Assembly: GCF_035946055.1 (NCBI RefSeq)
Contig: NZ_CP108364.1
Coordinates: 7,192,001-7,256,000 of the forward strand
Direction of reading: 5' to 3'
Source of the DNA: Streptomyces sp. NBC_01341
GTDB lineage: Bacteria > Actinomycetota > Actinomycetes > Streptomycetales > Streptomycetaceae
Length of the DNA: 64,000 bases
Below, one piece after another: positions 61,969 to 64,000 of the stretch. Made by a program: the position numbers and the translations under genes. The notes under the pieces are model-generated. The model made no database searches, was not told the DNA's origin, and saw only the letters and a program-made list of their open reading frames with translations. Each line of letters opens with the position of its first letter. Position 1 is the stretch's first letter.

Positions 61969-62373
61969 TTGACGCTGGTCCAGATGCAGCCCCGCTCAAC
62001 GAATGCCACCACCGTAGGCAGGACAGTGGCCGAAGCCATGGACACCGCCGGACCTCAGGTCTGTGACGACATGACCGTCGAGGTGGCCCTGTCCGTCATG
62101 GCCAGTGCCCGCACCGGGCATCTGCTCGTCTGCGACGACAGCGGCTTGTGTACCGGACTGGTCACACACACTCAGCTCACAGCCGCCCGTGACGGCTCTG
62201 CCTACACGGACAGGGTTCGGCTGCGGGACATCCTCGGCGACCGCGGACCGTTCACCTCACCGGTGACCACCATGACCGAAGCCGGGAACATGATGCGCTC
62301 CAGCCACGTCGAAGCCCTGCCCGTGGTCGACGAACACGGCAGCGCCTTGGGCGTCCTCGCCCTTGCCCGCTGA
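61969..62373 (+). CDS. CBS-domain protein
   Basis: A 134-aa protein with two CBS repeats: VAEAMDTAGPQVCDDMTVEVALSVMASARTGHLLVCDDSGLCTGLVTH and ILGDRGPFTSPVTTMTEAGNMMRSSHVEALPVVDEHGSALGVLAL. I place the start at TTG 61969, six bases after GCAGGAGG; GTG 61930 and ATG 61984 are alternatives. CBS pairs bind adenosine nucleotides. It is 46 bp downstream of the helicase and is likely cotranscribed. Confidence 0.88.
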   Translation: MTLVQMQPRSTNATTVGRTVAEAMDTAGPQVCDDMTVEVALSVMASARTGHLLVCDDSGLCTGLVTHTQLTAARDGSAYTDRVRLRDILGDRGPFTSPVTTMTEAGNMMRSSHVEALPVVDEHGSALGVLALAR

Positions 62374-62430
62374 GCCGTCCCCACCGAGCCAGAGCCACTT
62401 CCTTCTCCGTCCCTCTCCCTGTGAGGCATC

Positions 62431-62742
62431 ATGCGCTGTGTCATCGCCCGCTTCCCGTTCGACCTGACCAAGAGCGGCGTCCTGGCATCGATGAAGGGCA
62501 TCAAGCCCGAGCAGGCCCCCGGCGAGTCCGTGATCATCGGCCGACGCACCTACCCCGTCAAACAGGTGGGCCAGATCGTCACACGCCAGGACCGCCGTGA
62601 CTTCAGCGCCGGCGAAGTCCTCCGGGCCATGACCCAGCTCGGCTTTACCTGCCGCGGCGTTTCCCATGCCCCCGCACCCGCTCGCGCTCTCAACCCGTTG
62701 CAGCACGCATCCGCGATGCTCGGCGCTCCTGCGGCCGCCTGA
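62431..62742 (+). CDS. SCO5918-family protein
   Basis: A 103-aa protein, ATG 62431. Conserved features are the start MRCVIARFPFDLTKSGVLASMKGIKPE and the middle VIIGRRTYPVKQVGQIVTRQDRRDFSAGEVLRAMTQLGFTC. I recognise it as the family named after S. coelicolor SCO5918, found downstream of a DEAD-box helicase and a cold-shock gene in the same order as here. Its function is unknown. It is the last gene of the module. Confidence 0.85.
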   Translation: MRCVIARFPFDLTKSGVLASMKGIKPEQAPGESVIIGRRTYPVKQVGQIVTRQDRRDFSAGEVLRAMTQLGFTCRGVSHAPAPARALNPLQHASAMLGAPAAA

Positions 62743-62773
62743 CCGGCGGGCAGGCGCAAGCCGTCAGCAAGCA

Positions 62774-62818
62774 GCGGTGAGGGTCCGACCGGCGCACCCC
62801 CGGTCGGACCCTCACCGC
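62774..62818 (+). terminator. Very strong terminator ending the cold-shock module
   Basis: A perfect 19-bp stem GCGGTGAGGGTCCGACCGG (62774-62792) with complement at 62800-62818 and a seven-base loop. It lies 31 bp past the stop of the last gene. Confidence 0.92.
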
Positions 62819-63250
62819 GTACCGAAGTGTCCGGACCCCGGCCCTCTCGGACTCACCTTCATGGCCTTCGTCGTGGTCACGTGCACTTTGGTCGGTGAGG
62901 CACCACACCATGATCGAGCTGATGAAGTAGTACTCGCTGCTGCGCGGATCCCGGAACCGACCGGAGAACAGGGCCATCTGTTGAGTACGCAACCACCCTG
63001 AGGGTCGGCGCATCCCGTTGAACTGATCACCCCAGGCCTGCCAGCCACCTGCCAGGATCCGGACGTAGGTTAAGAACAGGCTCAGGAAGCGGAAGGCGTG
63101 CTCCAGATCGAAGCGACGGAGAAGCCCGTTCCTTCGACAGATGCTCAACCTTCAGCCAGATCAACGTTCCCGACCTATAGCAGCTCGCCGTCGATCATAA
63201 CGAGCAGGACCGCCTGTACGACATTGCGGCCCGCTGCGGCGGCAATCCCG
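62819..63250. other. Gene-poor region with remnants
   Basis: No intact gene is visible. The minus strand carries a transposase fragment (see 63058-63141) embedded in a longer open frame whose other parts I do not recognise. The plus strand from about 63185 reads DHNEQDRLYDIAARCGGNPV in one frame, a piece of an unknown conserved protein. The region looks like accumulated debris. Confidence 0.5.
63058..63141 (-). pseudogene. Transposase fragment
   Basis: The minus strand reads RRNGLLRRFDLEHAFRFLSL, the same conserved segment (FLRRFDxEHxFR) found in the transposase remnant at 40815-41078. Sequence on either side is unrelated, so only about 25 codons survive. Confidence 0.55.
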
Positions 63251-63736
63251 TTACGTACCCCCCTGCCCCGTAGACGCACGTTGGCAGTCGGTGCCTTGCG
63301 CCGGGGTGAGGAGAGTGAAGTCGGCGAAGTCGAAGCCGGGTGTCACAAGGCAGCTCACCAGAACCTCACCGTCTCCGGCAGGGCGGGCGCTTTGCCAGTA
63401 GCCGGCCGGCACACACACCTCCAGCTCGGTGCCAGGGGAACGTTGCGCTCCCAGGCGGTGTTCGGTGACCGCGGTCGGTGCCGGTCCGGGCGGGCTGACA
63501 TACAGAACCAGGGGGCCTCCGCCGCGCCAGAGCCAGATCTCATCGCTTGCCACCATGTGCCACTGGGAGCGTTCCTCCGGTGCCAGCAGGTAGTGGATAA
63601 GGGTGACCAACGGCCGGTGACCGGTGCCGGTCGGGTGGGGAACGGTAATGGAGGAGGTGTAGATCCTGCGGTACCAGCCGCCTTCGGGGTGGGGCTCGAG
63701 GTCGAGGACGCGGGCGGTCTCAGGACGGGCAGTCAT
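63251..63736 (-). CDS. DUF985 cupin-family protein
   Basis: A 161-aa cupin. The family start LDLEPHPEGGWYRRIYTSS is diagnostic, followed by TLIHYLLAPEERSQWHMVASDEIWLWRGG, the first cupin motif with its His and Glu metal ligands. PAGYWQSARPAGDGEVLVSCLVTPGFDFADFTL completes the fold. The natural substrate is unknown. ATG 63736 overlaps the stop of the upstream gene (ATGA), so the two are coupled. Confidence 0.88.
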   Translation of the reverse strand: MTARPETARVLDLEPHPEGGWYRRIYTSSITVPHPTGTGHRPLVTLIHYLLAPEERSQWHMVASDEIWLWRGGGPLVLYVSPPGPAPTAVTEHRLGAQRSPGTELEVCVPAGYWQSARPAGDGEVLVSCLVTPGFDFADFTLLTPAQGTDCQRASTGQGGT

Positions 63737-64000
63737 CGGTGGCAGCTTCCGGTCGGGACTCTGGTCTCGGGGGTGGCGGGCGGCCCGTAGCGCTCGTAGT
63801 AGTCCTGAAGGAGTCCGCAGTCCTCCAGGACGGTGTCGGCCCAGGCGGGGTCCAGCCCCCTGGGGGCGGGCCAGGTGGCGATGGTGCAGGCGCCGGTGAG
63901 CATGCCGGCGTACACGAGGTCGGAGTGGAGGTTGCTGATGCTGTCGGTCTCGTGGAAGTTCACGGGCCGGCCCCCGGCCAGGACCGTGACGTCCACACCA
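63733..64000 (-). CDS. Unidentified protein, 5' end beyond the window
   Basis: The visible C-terminal 88 residues include VTVLAGGRPVNFHETDSISN followed by LHSDLVYAGMLTGACTIATW and LEDCGLLQDYYERYG. The frame is open to the window edge; a GTG at 63998-63996 could be the start, but the protein looks truncated there. I do not recognise the family. It is translationally coupled to the DUF985 cupin gene. Confidence 0.6.
   Translation of the reverse strand, partial: GVDVTVLAGGRPVNFHETDSISNLHSDLVYAGMLTGACTIATWPAPRGLDPAWADTVLEDCGLLQDYYERYGPPATPETRVPTGSCHR

Overview
The window is high-GC actinobacterial DNA, most likely the chromosome of a Streptomyces. The evidence is the GC-rich third codon positions, frequent GTG and TTG starts, many Sec, Tat and lipoprotein signal peptides, very large secreted subtilases, rare TTA codons, and families typical of the genus (peptidase-inhibitor I36, CU044_5270, SCO5918). 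Nothing points to a plasmid or an intact prophage. There are, however, several gene remnants and two fragments of one transposase family.

Layout. 1-7.0 kb: the start of a TetR regulator resembling gamma-butyrolactone receptors, a HAD phosphatase, a KimA-like permease, a degenerate tRNA-like element, a VOC protein, an unknown 303-aa protein and a small membrane protein. 7.0-9.6 kb: a Tat-exported PhoD phosphatase with a long extra C-terminal region. 9.8-17.0 kb: a cell-envelope block. A leftward operon (FemX-like aminoacyltransferase, MurJ-like flippase, response regulator, sensor kinase, lipoprotein) faces a rightward lipoprotein L,D-transpeptidase; two operon genes carry TTA codons. 17.2-32.1 kb: an alpha-mannan utilisation locus. 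It has two GH38 mannosidases, a secreted GH76 mannanase, a sugar ABC importer without its own ATPase, a mannose-6-phosphate isomerase, a ROK kinase and a LacI repressor. Two near-identical LacI-type operators lie in the divergent promoter region. 32.3-45.2 kb: two giant subtilases, an I36 inhibitor, a lipoprotein, a LysR regulator with a TTA codon, a PhoA-type phosphatase and a transposase remnant. 46-48.5 kb: an ECF sigma factor translationally coupled to a CU044_5270 membrane protein, then two small head-to-head genes.

48.7-56.8 kb: a candidate cyanophycin (or related isopeptide) scavenging locus. Two secreted S51/cyanophycinase proteins flank a polar amino-acid ABC transporter and a coupled M20 peptidase, followed by a RpiR regulator. 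This set of parts would cleave the polymer outside the cell, import the dipeptide and hydrolyse it inside. It is the most interesting system in the window.

57-64 kb: a cation/proton antiporter, a beta-carbonic anhydrase that may be leaderless, a cold-shock module (CspA, DEAD-box helicase, CBS protein, SCO5918-family protein) ending in a very strong terminator, a transposase remnant, and a DUF985 cupin coupled to a gene cut by the window edge. All functional calls are from reading the sequence; no database search was run.
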